Of a DNA stretch of 64,000 nucleotides, positions 54,473-64,000 are shown piece after piece. A program made the translations under genes and the position numbers. Under the pieces are notes generated by a model. That model was not told the DNA's origin. It did no database searches and saw only the letters and a list, made by a program, of their open reading frames with translations. Source of the DNA: Euphorbia lathyris (Eukaryota > Streptophyta > Magnoliopsida > Malpighiales > Euphorbiaceae); the NCBI RefSeq assembly GCF_963576675.1, contig NC_088913.1:24197001-24261000 (forward strand), written 5' to 3'. Every line of letters starts with the position of its first letter. The stretch's first letter is position 1.

Positions 54473-57050
54473 CACTACAAAAAAAAAAAAATTGGTCTAT
54501 TACGACACATTTTTAGGGACGCTTTTTAGCATGTGTCTCCATATTTTTAAATTTAGCTATACTTTTGCATTTGTGTCGGCTTCTATTGTTAATTAGCTTC
54601 TATTGTTAATTAACGACGTTTTATATTATTTGATAGTATTTTTAAAATATTAACTACGCTAAGTATCGGCAAATTTTTAATTTAAAGACGGTGTAGAATT
54701 TGTGTCGTAAAAAAGTGTCCAATATTTTTCAATTCGAATTTATTTTTATTGGTTATCCCCGTATTTCAAAATGCAACCACGCTTTTAATTTGTGTCGCCT
54801 TTTATAATCATATAACGACGCTCTTGAATTTTTGTTGGTATTTTTAAAAACTTAACTACACATGGATGCCTGTGATTTTTTTCGGTTACAAATTAAGAAT
54901 TCAGTTTTATCGTTGTTAGCAAATTCAGGAACTTTTTTTTGACATCATGATGCGGTAAAAAAATCAAGCAATTCAATTGCAGTTCAGTAATTTTTGTGAA
55001 GTTTTCAAGTTTCGGATTTTTGGCGATTTTGGACTCTATGTTAATTGGAAACGGACCACAGTCAATACATTTGGAGCATGTTGAAACACCTTTCCACCTG
55101 ATTTTGATTTGACAAAATTATTTAAGTAGAATTAAATCTCCATGATAAAAATATTCTAACACATTAAATTTAAATGCTTTGATTTATTTGTACTAATGCG
55201 TTTGTTCAATGTTGCGTAAATTGATTTATAAGATTAAAGATATTAAAAGTGTAAGGCCCAAAATCCCACAAGAGAAAGTCAAGTCCAAGTCAACGGTTGA
55301 AAGCCACACGGTTCAAGCAGACCAAACCGCAGCTCAAACTGAATGAAATGCAAGCCCAGCAAAGAGAAGGATCGAGAAGCCTTCATCTAAAAGCTTCAAG
55401 ACGAAGCTGCTGAGTTGTGCGACAAGGAAGTCAGGTCAGCGGCTGACCTGAACAAATTTGGAGACAAAGTATTTCTACTTTGGGTAAAGTTCAGAAGACG
55501 CAGGAAGCTGTCTGGAAGACTTTACCGAAAATATAGAGACACTCTGACCAGTCTGACGAAAAGCATCTGAGCACTGCTGAAGACAGAAGATACAAGAATC
55601 TCATTGGCCGAAGACGTTGAGCACTGACCGAGTGAAAGCGACAGGAAGTCGTTTCCCTCTAACGGTTATTTCGAAATTCGAAATGACCGGTGCCTCAAGT
55701 GTCACTATAAATAGGCCTTTCAAACGCTTCATTCGATGCAAATCTTCATCAAGTTGAAATGCTGACCAAATTGTTATTCGAAGTTCTGTGTTAGAAAAGC
55801 AAAGCAAATCTTACACTAATTCATATTCTTGTGTAAAAGTCTAGAGTGATTTATTTCGTCTAAAGTGTTCTTAGCTTTTGTTTAAAACAAAAGACTTATC
55901 ATTTCTAGAAGTATAGAAAGTAGAAGCTGAGTACTCGGTTATAGTACTCAGCTGTAGAAATAGGATTGAGTAGAAGAATAGAGGAAGGTACTCTTGTATA
56001 CTCAATTGCTATTATAAAAGGTTTGTGCTCTACCTTTAAAGAGCTCAGTAGAGGATTCTGAAAAGCTCGGAAGGAATTCCGGGGACTGGACGTAGGCGGA
56101 GAGGCCGAACCAGGATACGTTTGCTGAGTAATATCCTTCTAACCCTTAACTCCTTTATATATTGCTTGCTTAAACACTACCTAGTAAAACACTAAAAAGA
56201 ATATACGCTGAGTTGAGTGAACTGAGAAGCTGAGTTCAGGAATAGACTTAAGTGCTATCTCCTGGCTCAAGAATAGAAGCAATCTTAGTCACCCGTTGAC
56301 TAAGCTTGTGTCTAAAACTACTCAGTACTGCTATGCTAAAAGACTAAGTTAAAGTCTTAGGAGAAAAGTAAGTCGGCCTTAACGACAAATTTTTTAAATA
56401 GTTCCTAACCCCCCCTGGAACTAATGTTGTCACGTTACACGGGACCAACAGAGCCAACCATTTTTGGCCAAATTCCATCGTTTATGGACTTAAAATCGCG
56501 ATTTACTGATTTTCATGGATTTTTTTTGTAATTTTTCTTATTTCCTTTCGGGATTAGGCTATTAGAGTTTACTATATAAACTATGTTTATGATTTATTAA
56601 GTAGCCTTTTGATGTTGAATAATACTATTTCGTATGTTTTACATATGTCGGGATAATTCTAGAGGGGCTGGTAGAGAAGTTGATTGCAGAGTTCAGCAGC
56701 CGGCCGAGTCGGAGAAGGCTGGAGCTGGTTGGGTAGAATGCAACACAATCTCGACCTTATTCAAGTTGACAATTAGTTTGGGATGGGGGCAATTATTCGT
56801 CGCCATAAGGGGCAGTTCGTAGCATGCACCGCAAAATAACAATCCTTTACCGATAGAATTTTTCTGCTATAGAAACCGTCGCTATAAATATTACCGATGG
56901 TTTTTATAACCGTCGAAAAAGTGTCTTCTGGCTGCCGTTGCTACGGTTATCGACGGTTTTACTAAGGCGGTGGGGTATGATTTTTAATAGCGACGCTTTT
57001 CTATTGGCGTTTTAAACTGCCTCTACAACAGTTTTCAAACACTTAAATAT
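54473..57050 (+). mobile_element. CACTA-like transposon fragment, split by a solo LTR
   Basis: Begins CACTACAAAAAAAAAA, the terminus of En/Spm elements, followed by repeats such as 'acgacgcttttaatttgtgtcg' spaced like subterminal motifs. After the solo LTR, 'accgatggtttttataaccgtcg' repeats near 56895-56985 resemble the other subterminal region. The closing TTGTAGTG end is not found. A short frame (56634-56822, CRDNSRGAGREVDCRVQQP) may be first-exon material but is unassigned. Confidence 0.5.
55079..56450. mobile_element. Solo LTR (1.37 kb), family S, second copy
   Basis: TGTTGAAACACC to GGGACCAACA, same family and orientation as 25726-27100. The flanks GAGCA/GAGCC (55074-55078, 56451-56455) fit a 5-bp duplication with one change. 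It interrupts the CACTA-like fragment. Confidence 0.88.
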
Positions 57051-57429
57051 AATAAGAGAGATTTACGACAGAAAATCTATCTGTAATCCGTCTAAATAAT
57101 TTTTACCAGATTTATATCTTTACAGACAAAAAGTTTCTGTCTGCAAATTTCTCATCACGAATACAAATTTACTTATTTTGGAATTGTAGCCACAATCCAA
57201 GGAAGCAAAAAGATTATAAACATATATCATTTCACTAAAAAAAAATTAGTACAACACTAATGTTGTCATATCTAAAACTAAAATGGGCTAATTACAAATC
57301 TAGTCCAACTAAAGAGCTCCATTTACGTATCTAACAATTTTGCTTCAATCTCACCAAATTAGACACTTTCATCCATTTTGGACAAAATTATCCTTAGTTC
57401 TATTCAATCGATCCATCTGCTACCACTCC
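57051..57429. other. Short AT-rich spacer
   Basis: Lies between the CACTA-like fragment and the LTR. No gene or repeat recognised. Confidence 0.4.
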
Positions 57430-60291
57430 TGTTAGACAAGGTGCCGAACGGCCTCGCCCGGGCGGACCGGGGGTGGACACCTCATGGCGACGTAAGCGGT
57501 GATTGGCGCCGAAAGCAACCAATCGTGGAATCAAGCTGCTCGGCAGGGCCAGAGCTCGGAGTATGGAAGAGTCGCCACCCACGAATGGGAAAATGAACAC
57601 CGATCCCTTGCGGGAGACCGGTGAGGGTTCGGAAAACTTAGGTACGAGCCGAGAAGGCTAGCTCCTTTCCGGAGAAAGGCTACTAGGCACCCCGACATCG
57701 CCCAGTTATGAACCACCGGCCTCCTACTCAGCGTGTTAGGCGATAACGGACTAATCGCATATTTCTTTAAGTTTGAAATTCATTTGAAACCTTTTCTTTC
57801 TTGTTTTGAAAACCGTTTTGAGCATATATTATTAAAAGCCATTTTAGTAAAGAATCACCCATTTACATAAATTCAAAATACATAGGAGAGAGAGGGGGAG
57901 AAGGAAGAATTGATTTATTCACAATGATTTAATGCTTTAGACCATACACTAACTCTAAGCTAATCTCACTTTCCGAAACGAGTTTATTTACATGGTTCGT
58001 ACCTTAATTGCCGTTGGAACGATTTAGGTACGTTTCAAAACCCCGTTAATTTACATGACACCGACTCGAATCGCCGTTGGAACGACTCGAGTGTTTGAAA
58101 ATGTGGAATAAAAGCTTTAACTCTAAAAACGTGATTAGGCATACAAGTCCATTTATTTTGTACAAACCATTTAGTTAAGAAAACGATCCAAAACTCTATT
58201 ATTTACAATGAAAACGATTTTAATTACAAGGTTCACCTAATCCGTCGTTGGAACGGATTAAGGTTTCAACACGTGATATTTTGGAAATGGTTTAAAAACG
58301 TCAAGAAAATGTTATTTACACTTTAGGAATATCTAAAAAAACTTTAAATTAAGCAAACAAATTAAATTCTCTTTTTGTCTTTTATTTTCCCCTTTTTCAC
58401 TCAATTATCCTTTATGTAGATAAAATGACAACAAGTAATGAATTAAATTTCAAAATTCACCAAATAAAACCAATTTAAAACATATACTCCTAAATGCCAA
58501 AAGAATAAGAAAAAAAACAAAAGGTTATATACATATATATATACATTTTGTCTAAAAATAATGATAAAAATGAGTAAGAGGATAATAAGTAATAAATATA
58601 TAGGTATAAGAAATGATAGTGAAAACATTAAATAGGGTACATTTTTATCCCACTTATAACTATGTGAAAATAATGAAAACCATAAAAACTAGAAAATAAG
58701 TTTGATATAATAAGTACATAGAAAATACCCTTCCCTAAATAATAGCTAAACCATCATTTGATAACCCAAGAATATATATACATATATACCAAAACCAAAT
58801 CAATGAAAATCATAATCAAAAATACAAAATGAGTAAATATATAGGTGATTGTTAAGTAAATACCTCAAAAATAATTTCTACCAACATGTTACATAATTAT
58901 ACATATATATAAAGGATTAAAATACCAAAAAATTGAGAAAATGGTTTAAAAGGGTGATTTTTGGTTTCCAGCAGATTACCGACGGAAAATCCGTCGCCAA
59001 TCTATTGTTAATGACAAAAAAGGGAGAATTATAGAAACAGTCCACAACTTTCCAAATTTATTCAAACACTTTGGATTAGATCTATTCTATCGTTTTGGAC
59101 CTCCGAACTACCAAAAATGGATCATAGTCTATAGCGGAGGTTCCTAAACGATGTTTTTTTTTATTTAAAACGTTATTTAGAAAAATCTTGAAAACTTATA
59201 ATTACAACGTCTTTTAATCCCGAACTACCTTTGAATCGGATCACGGTTCGTATTGGGATATTAAAACGAGGTTTTTATTTCAAAACAAAACAGAACGTTT
59301 ATTTAATACGTGGTGAAAATTAAATAAATACGAAAAATTAAATAAAGCGTGATAAATAATTAAATAACTAAATAAATAAAATTATAACATAAAAATAAAT
59401 AAATCAAGGAAATAAATCAAATAAAATAAAACGAGTCTAGTCCTCGGATAATACCTCAAGATCGGTATCTGACAGTTGAAGTCGGTTGATTTCGCGAATC
59501 GTGATTTTCCGGTGTTTTTTGTGTTTTCGATAAAATATTCAACTTTGGAAAAATTTAGATTTTTTTGGAAAAAAAAATATTTTCTCCAAAAAATTGACTT
59601 TCTCTCTCTAAAAATGTCTAGAGTGAGAAAGCTCCAAAAATTTTCCTCCCTCTTTTTGCATGGGGATCCGTGCCTTATATAGGCACGGATCCCAGAATCT
59701 TTGGGCGACGCCCGGCTAAAGTTGGGCGTCGCCCAAAGTAGGTTGGGCGAACGCCCAACCTAGTTGGGCGGACGCCCAACTTGAGCTGGGCGGACGCCCA
59801 ACTTGAGCTGGGCGGACGCCCAACTTTAAAGTTGGGCGACGCCCAACATGCGTTGGGCGTCCGCCCAACAAAAGTTGGGCGTTCGCCCAACCCCATTGGG
59901 CGTCCGCCCAACGAAGGTTGGGCATTCACCCACCGCAGTTGGGCGTTCGCCCAACGTCGTTGGGCGCTCGCCTAGAGGCTGCCGGGCGTGCGCGTCCAGC
60001 GGCCGTCGGGCGTGCGCCCCGCGCTGTCGGGCGAGCGCGCCCAGCGGACGTCAAGCGTGCGCCCCGCGCTGCCGGGCGCACGTCCAACTGTCGTCGAACA
60101 CGCGTCGGCTGCCGCTAGGCGTTCGCACCACGTCGCTGAGCACTCGCGAGCCGTCCACTCGGCGACCGCGACTCCCACTAACTTCTTCTTTTTTTTTTAT
60201 TATATATTTTTGTTTTAAAACTTCCGGAACCAACCGCTTCGACCGTCTTGTTACAGGTTTTCGTCACAGGTCCTCCGACTCGGTGTCTATA
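57430..60291 (-). mobile_element. Long gypsy LTR, family A, copy 2: 3' LTR of a Tat-like element
   Basis: Reading leftward: starts TATAGACACCGAGTCGGAGG (canonical families have TG), then a GC-rich U3 with about twelve TTGGGCG-NN-CGCCCAA palindromes (59700-59975), a TATA box in 'cgtgcctatataaggcacg' (about 59680), AT-rich U5, and ends ...CACCTTGTCTAACA. The polypurine tract directly before its start proves that the element's interior lies to the right. The short frames within the U3 (GWAFAQ-, GVRPTK-type repeats) are by-products of the palindromes. Confidence 0.85.
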
Positions 60292-60309
60292 GTTGCCCCT
60301 ACTTTCCTA
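60292..60309 (-). promoter_or_regulatory. Polypurine tract of the Tat-like element
   Basis: AGGAAAGTAGGGGCAAC on the minus strand immediately precedes the LTR start. This is the plus-strand primer for reverse transcription and fixes the element's orientation. The following 270 bases up to the tandem array hold a CGCTGCGCGCTCCAGCG palindrome near 60428 and no gene. Confidence 0.7.
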
Positions 60310-60489
60310 TTTTGACAGTGATGTGTGTGTTTTGAAAACGTTTTTTTTGCTAACGCAACACATGCAATGTAAATATATTAAAGTAAAAGACACGTAAAGA
60401 GTAGGAGGAAGAATACCTGACCTCTGCGCTGCGCGCTCCAGCGTCAGCTTCGACCCTCTCCGTCCTTGCCTTCGAATTGGCTGCTGGCG

Positions 60490-61065
60490 GATGTTCTTCT
60501 TAAGGACCCTAGCCTAAATTGACCGCGGGTAAGAAGCTCTTTCTAGTGACCCTAGTCTCTAGATCGATTACGGGTAAAAACGGCTCAAAAGCAACCCTGG
60601 TCCACGACCGCGGGTAAAATGGCTCAAACGCGACCCTGGTCGACGACCGCGGGTAAAATGGCTCGAAAGCAACCTCGGCCCACGACCGCGGGTAAAATGG
60701 CTCAAAAGCAACCCTGGTCCACGACCGCGGGTAAAATGGCTCATAAGCAACCCTGGTCCACGACCGCGGGTAAAATGGCTCAAAAGCGACCCTGGTCTAC
60801 GACCGCGGGTAAAATGGCTCGAAAGCAACCCCGGCCCACGACCGTGGGTAAAATGGCTCAAAAGCAGCCCTGGTCCACGACCGCGGATAAAATGGCTCAA
60901 AAGCAAGCCTGGTCTACGACCGTGGGTAAAAATGGCTAAAAAGCAACCCTGGTCTATGACCGCGGGTAAAATGGCTCAAAAGCAAGCCTGGTCTACGACC
61001 GTGGGTAAAATGGCTCAAAAGCAACCCTGGTCCACGACCGCGGGTAAAATGGCTCAAAAACAAAA
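60490..61065. repeat. 39-bp tandem array, about 12 units, open on both strands
   Basis: From 60581 the unit GGCTCAAAAGCAACCCTGGT-CCACGACCGCGGGTAAAAT repeats with few changes; more diverged units precede it to about 60490. Because 39 is a multiple of 3, one frame reads MAQKQPWSTTAGK repeats on + and LLSHFTRGRGPG repeats on -. Variation (C/T, A/G) is spread across units. It lies in the 3' non-coding part of the Tat-like element, a usual place for such arrays. I do not consider it protein-coding. Confidence 0.9.
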
Positions 61066-61425
61066 GGTTCTCTCTAACAATTCTGAATTCTGAAGCGCTG
61101 TCGTCGGTATTTTTACTGGAGCTATCGTCTCGGGTATTCGAGTTGCTTGATAAGAGCGTCCTTATCTTTTCGTCTGGAACGATTTAGACTAACAATTATT
61201 TTTCTGTTGACTGTTGTCTGTATTTTGACTGGCACCACTATTCTGTAAAATTTGGCTGTCGTCTGGAGTCATATCTTGATGTTATCGGTCATCGCCTGGC
61301 AGAAACGCAGGCTGAAACGGGCTGCGAATCGGAGGTCTATGCACCTGGTAATTAATTATTTACTTTTTACCTTTATGTCACATCGTATCTTTTTCGCTAT
61401 TTACGGGAATGTTATTCCCTTTTCT

Positions 61426-61434
61426 TATATAAGG
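61426..61434 (+). promoter_or_regulatory. TATA box of the PMD gene
   Basis: TATATAAGG, followed by a CT-repeat leader (CTCTCTCTCTCT, 61463-61490) and the ATG at 61516. This is a normal plant core promoter plus Y-patch arrangement. Confidence 0.55.
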
Positions 61435-61515
61435 TGGTGGGGTTTCATTTCAACCCCACACCTTCTCTCTCTTCTCTCTCTCTCTCTCTAACTTCTAATT
61501 TGGATCCTTCTCGTG

Positions 61516-64000
61516 ATGGATTTGGATAAATACGATGGTACGAAGGGCATGGAAGTGAGTTTCGAGAACCTAGCTGCAGTGGCCCCCTTTCAGGATCCTG
61601 CTTCACATCTGAGCCGGACCCACTCTAACCAGGTAAGTACTCTCCTATTCTCTCGTCCTTTGACTAGACTTCTAGGCTTTAGTAGCCCTACTTTGAATAT
61701 GATTTGCATGCTAACCTCTAAATCGTTTTAGAAGACCTTTAATTAGAAAACGCGAATTTCTATGCACGTAAGCAATGCTTTATTTATTTTTTGAAAGAAT
61801 TCGACCTATATGCATGTGGATAGTAAAAATACGAACAAGGCATGCCAACAGTAAAAACGTGAATAGTGCACGTGAAACAGTAAAATGTGAATAGTACTCG
61901 TGAATAGTAAAAACGTGAATAGTGCACGTGAATAGTAAAAACGTGAATAGTGTACGTGAATAGTAAAAACGTGAAACGTGTACGTAAATAGTAAAAACAT
62001 GAATCATGCAAAACGACTAAATTGAACACTCTTTACCTAAGTTAGAATTAGATGGAGCTCCTTGCAAACACGTGGGAGAGTGGAACACCAAAGAATAACG
62101 AATTAATCAAATCCTATACAAATGATCCTATGAATGACGTCTCACGGAGTAACGACCCTAACTGACCGGAACTTCTAGGTTAGACCTAAACATAACCGAA
62201 AGAACCACTAGGTTAACAGACTTTTATTAGACGTACGTGTCGAAGCGAGGTTCTCGAGGAGTAATGACTTTAGTTTGGTCCCTTTCCTTACCCGTCCTGT
62301 TTCTTCCAGGTCATCGATATTCCTGGGACCACAGAGGGTGTCCACATCTGGTATGCCCTGCTTAGCCCGGCGGCCAAAGCCTGGGTCCGAGAGTTGGGCT
62401 TCGAGCCCTTTATCCTGGTGCTGCCGCGCGCCAACGGAGTATGCGATCGATTCGGCCTTCGCGCCTTGTGTGAGAGATGGGTAGATTCGACCCACACCTT
62501 CCACCTTTCGTTTGGGGAGATGACGATCTCGCCCCGTGACTTCTCCCTACTGACCGGATTGCGGGGGAGTGGTATCCCGGTTCCCCTCTTCTTCGACATG
62601 GTGTGTCCCCAGGTCAACCGCGACGAGTTAGCTGCTCTGATTGGACCTGGAGTCTACACGGGGGTCAAGTCCACCCCGGCGAAGTTCATTACCACCTCCG
62701 AACTACTGAGTAGCAGGGACTCCTACGGGCTGGACGATACTGATCTGGCGGTTTGCAGCTTTCTTCTATACGCCTTGGGCGAGACGATCTTCCGCACCAA
62801 GAGCGGGATGATACACGCGGGTCTCATCCAGGCCTTTCGTGATTTGGACGCAGTGTCGTCTTATGATTGGGCAGGAGCCGGCTTGGCTTTTCTGTATAAG
62901 TTTTTGGATCTGACTTGCCGGAAGCGCAAGGACTTCGGTGGTTACACCTTTGCTCTCATGGTACGTCTTTCATCCTTAACTTGTTTCTTTATTCTTTTCA
63001 CGATTTCTGTTAGTAACCTTTGTTTCTGCGAGTAGGTTTGGGCCTATGAGAGGCGGATCCTTCCATGCGAGCGCCGGCGCAGACCGCGGGTGGTTAGGCC
63101 TCCGCTTATGGCTCGGTGGAGTGAGTTTGATCTAGGCACCGAGGAGAGGCGGACAGTGGCGCGATTCCTAGCGTGGATCGACTCGCGGACTTTGGGGCAG
63201 GTGAACATCTTCTAACTACGCTAGATTTTCGTTCGATCAGACTTGACTTTTCTTTTTTTTGTTTTCAGATTCGATTCGGATGGGATGACCTCGACTTTGG
63301 TCCTGACTACATGTATGTTACCCGCATCCAAGGGCAGCGGTGCGTACTCACAGGCCCCTACGTGCAGGCCTAGTACTTGGGTGATCGGGGCATTACCGGG
63401 GTTAGTGCCTCGCACTAGACACCTGGCGAGATTCCCGTGTCCATGTTTGCCGTGAGGACCATGCCTCTGTCGGACATTCGTCGCGACCTGACCCGTCAGT
63501 TTGCCCCTCGAGATGTGTGGGACCACGCAGGGGGTCGTGCTCACTATTTATCGACCTTGTTGACCCCGGCGGACGCTCCCAAGGTGGAGATGGAGGTGGA
63601 TCCTAGGACGGACGTGTTTTCAGCTGAGGCTGTCGCAGCGGTTTTTGGTAGGGAGGAGCTCCTGGTGAGTGCTTGACCCTTTTTCATTCTTTATTTGCGA
63701 GGTGGTTAGGGATACTCATTCTGTCTTCATATGCAGGAGGGTTCTTCGAGGAGTGCTCGGATGTCCGACTTCTTTGATGGTGCTCAGGCTCGAACGCCTG
63801 CGGGCGAGCCCTCCTATTATGCGGGCGAGTCCTCGGGCGTCGCCCGGTCGGAGTGGCCCCCCTTAGGCGTACCTATCCCCGACTTTGGGAGGGACTTCTC
63901 GACAGTTCATTATGACGAGTCCGGAGTGGCCTATGCCGGTATTGAGATAGCTCCTCCTGCTTTCACATCGAGGATACCGTTTGATCCCCCGGACGCCCTC
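61516..64000 (+). CDS. Plant mobile domain (PMD) protein, partial, with two nonsense codons
   Basis: Exons 61516-61632, 62310-62960, 63036-63200, 63269-63664 and 63737 onward, all with GT/AG borders and phase 0 joins. After MDLDKYDGTKGM comes the domain: DIPGTTEGVHIWYALLSPAA, FGEMTISPRDFSLLTGLRGS, GLAFLYKFLDLTCRKRKDFG and GYTFALM-VWAYERRILPCE, as in PMD/MAIN-type proteins derived from or carried by transposons. TAG codons break exon 4 at GPYVQA-stop-YLGDRG (63371, TGG to TAG) and at VSASH-stop (63410). The rest is conserved, so the decay is recent or the gene is methylated TE cargo. It is antisense to the Tat-like element and starts 1.2 kb from its 3' LTR. It continues past the window. Confidence 0.75.
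61800..61995. repeat. ~28-bp minisatellite with G-boxes in PMD intron 1
   Basis: Units of the type GTGAATAGTGCACGTGAATA-GTAAAAAC repeat about six times with variation. Several contain CACGTG, the G-box core bound by bHLH/bZIP factors; others have TACGTG. On the reverse strand they give long spurious open frames. Confidence 0.8.

Noticed and set aside
54473..57050. A complete CACTA transposon
   Set aside because: Only one CACTA terminus is present; no TAGTG end, 3-bp duplication or transposase could be found.
59675..60315. Several open frames on both strands (60-155 codons)
   Set aside because: They arise from the GC-rich palindromes of the LTR U3; the peptides are repeats of the dyad unit.
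60490..61065. CRISPR-like direct repeats
   Set aside because: Units are contiguous 39-bp tandem copies without unique spacers, in a plant genome.
61780..62029. Three reverse-strand frames rich in FTFLLF
   Set aside because: Translation of the 28-bp minisatellite in the PMD intron.

Overview
The window is nuclear DNA from a eudicot plant. It is AT-rich and dominated by nested transposable elements, with GT-AG introns, plant TATA boxes, an Au-type SINE, a plant UGT73-type glycosyltransferase family and a plant-specific APO gene. The species cannot be named from the sequence. Only a few genes look intact or nearly so: a UGT73-type UDP-glycosyltransferase (18.2-19.6 kb, + strand), the organellar RNA-binding gene APO3 (22.9-24.6 kb, +), two small secreted-peptide genes (38.3-38.7 kb, and 50.0-54.1 kb split by an intron; both on the - strand), a nuclear tRNA-Leu(CAA) at 44.8 kb (-), and a multi-exon plant-mobile-domain (PMD) gene running off the right edge (61.5-64.0 kb, +).

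Layout. 0.3-13.8 kb is a large imperfect palindrome: two arms, each carrying two broken UGT73 copies that point outward, with TRIM, copia and PIF/Harbinger-like insertions shared between the arms. The right arm alone carries a hAT element that itself contains a Mutator-type MITE. 13.8-18.2 kb holds retroelement debris, a GC-rich hAT MITE and the promoter of the intact-looking UGT, interrupted by a PIF/Harbinger-like element holding a truncated SINE. 20.0-20.9 kb is copia debris plus UGT 3' flank. 21.2-25.7 kb is APO3 and its flanks. 25.7-33.2 kb holds a solo LTR, an LRR receptor-like protein pseudogene broken by a MITE and by a DNA element with a LINE inside it, a second GC-rich hAT MITE, and a gypsy relic in which reverse transcriptase is fused to the integrase end. 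33.2-47.5 kb holds long gypsy LTRs, a tripled LTR promoter unit and two copies of a reverse-strand ORF resembling the antisense ORFs of Tat-lineage retrotransposons; between them lie two foldback MITEs and a secreted-peptide gene. 48.8-57.4 kb holds a LINE tail, the split secreted-peptide gene whose intron houses a complete 2.98-kb non-autonomous gypsy element, and a CACTA-like fragment holding a second solo LTR. 57.4-64.0 kb is the 3' end of a minus-oriented Tat-like element: a 2.9-kb LTR, a polypurine tract, a 39-bp tandem array, then the PMD gene in antisense.

Three points stand out. First, the only full-length UGT frame has lost 26 bp between two ATGG repeats. This removed the catalytic His motif and forced the frame onto a different ATG. 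Second, a palindrome of UGT pseudogenes with copia LTR promoters reading antisense into it sits 4.5 kb upstream of that gene, an arrangement that could produce small RNAs. Third, two unrelated retroelement families here carry antisense host-like ORFs next to their 3' LTRs. Coordinates of insertions rest on target-site duplications or empty-site comparisons within the window; product names rest on motif recognition without database searches.
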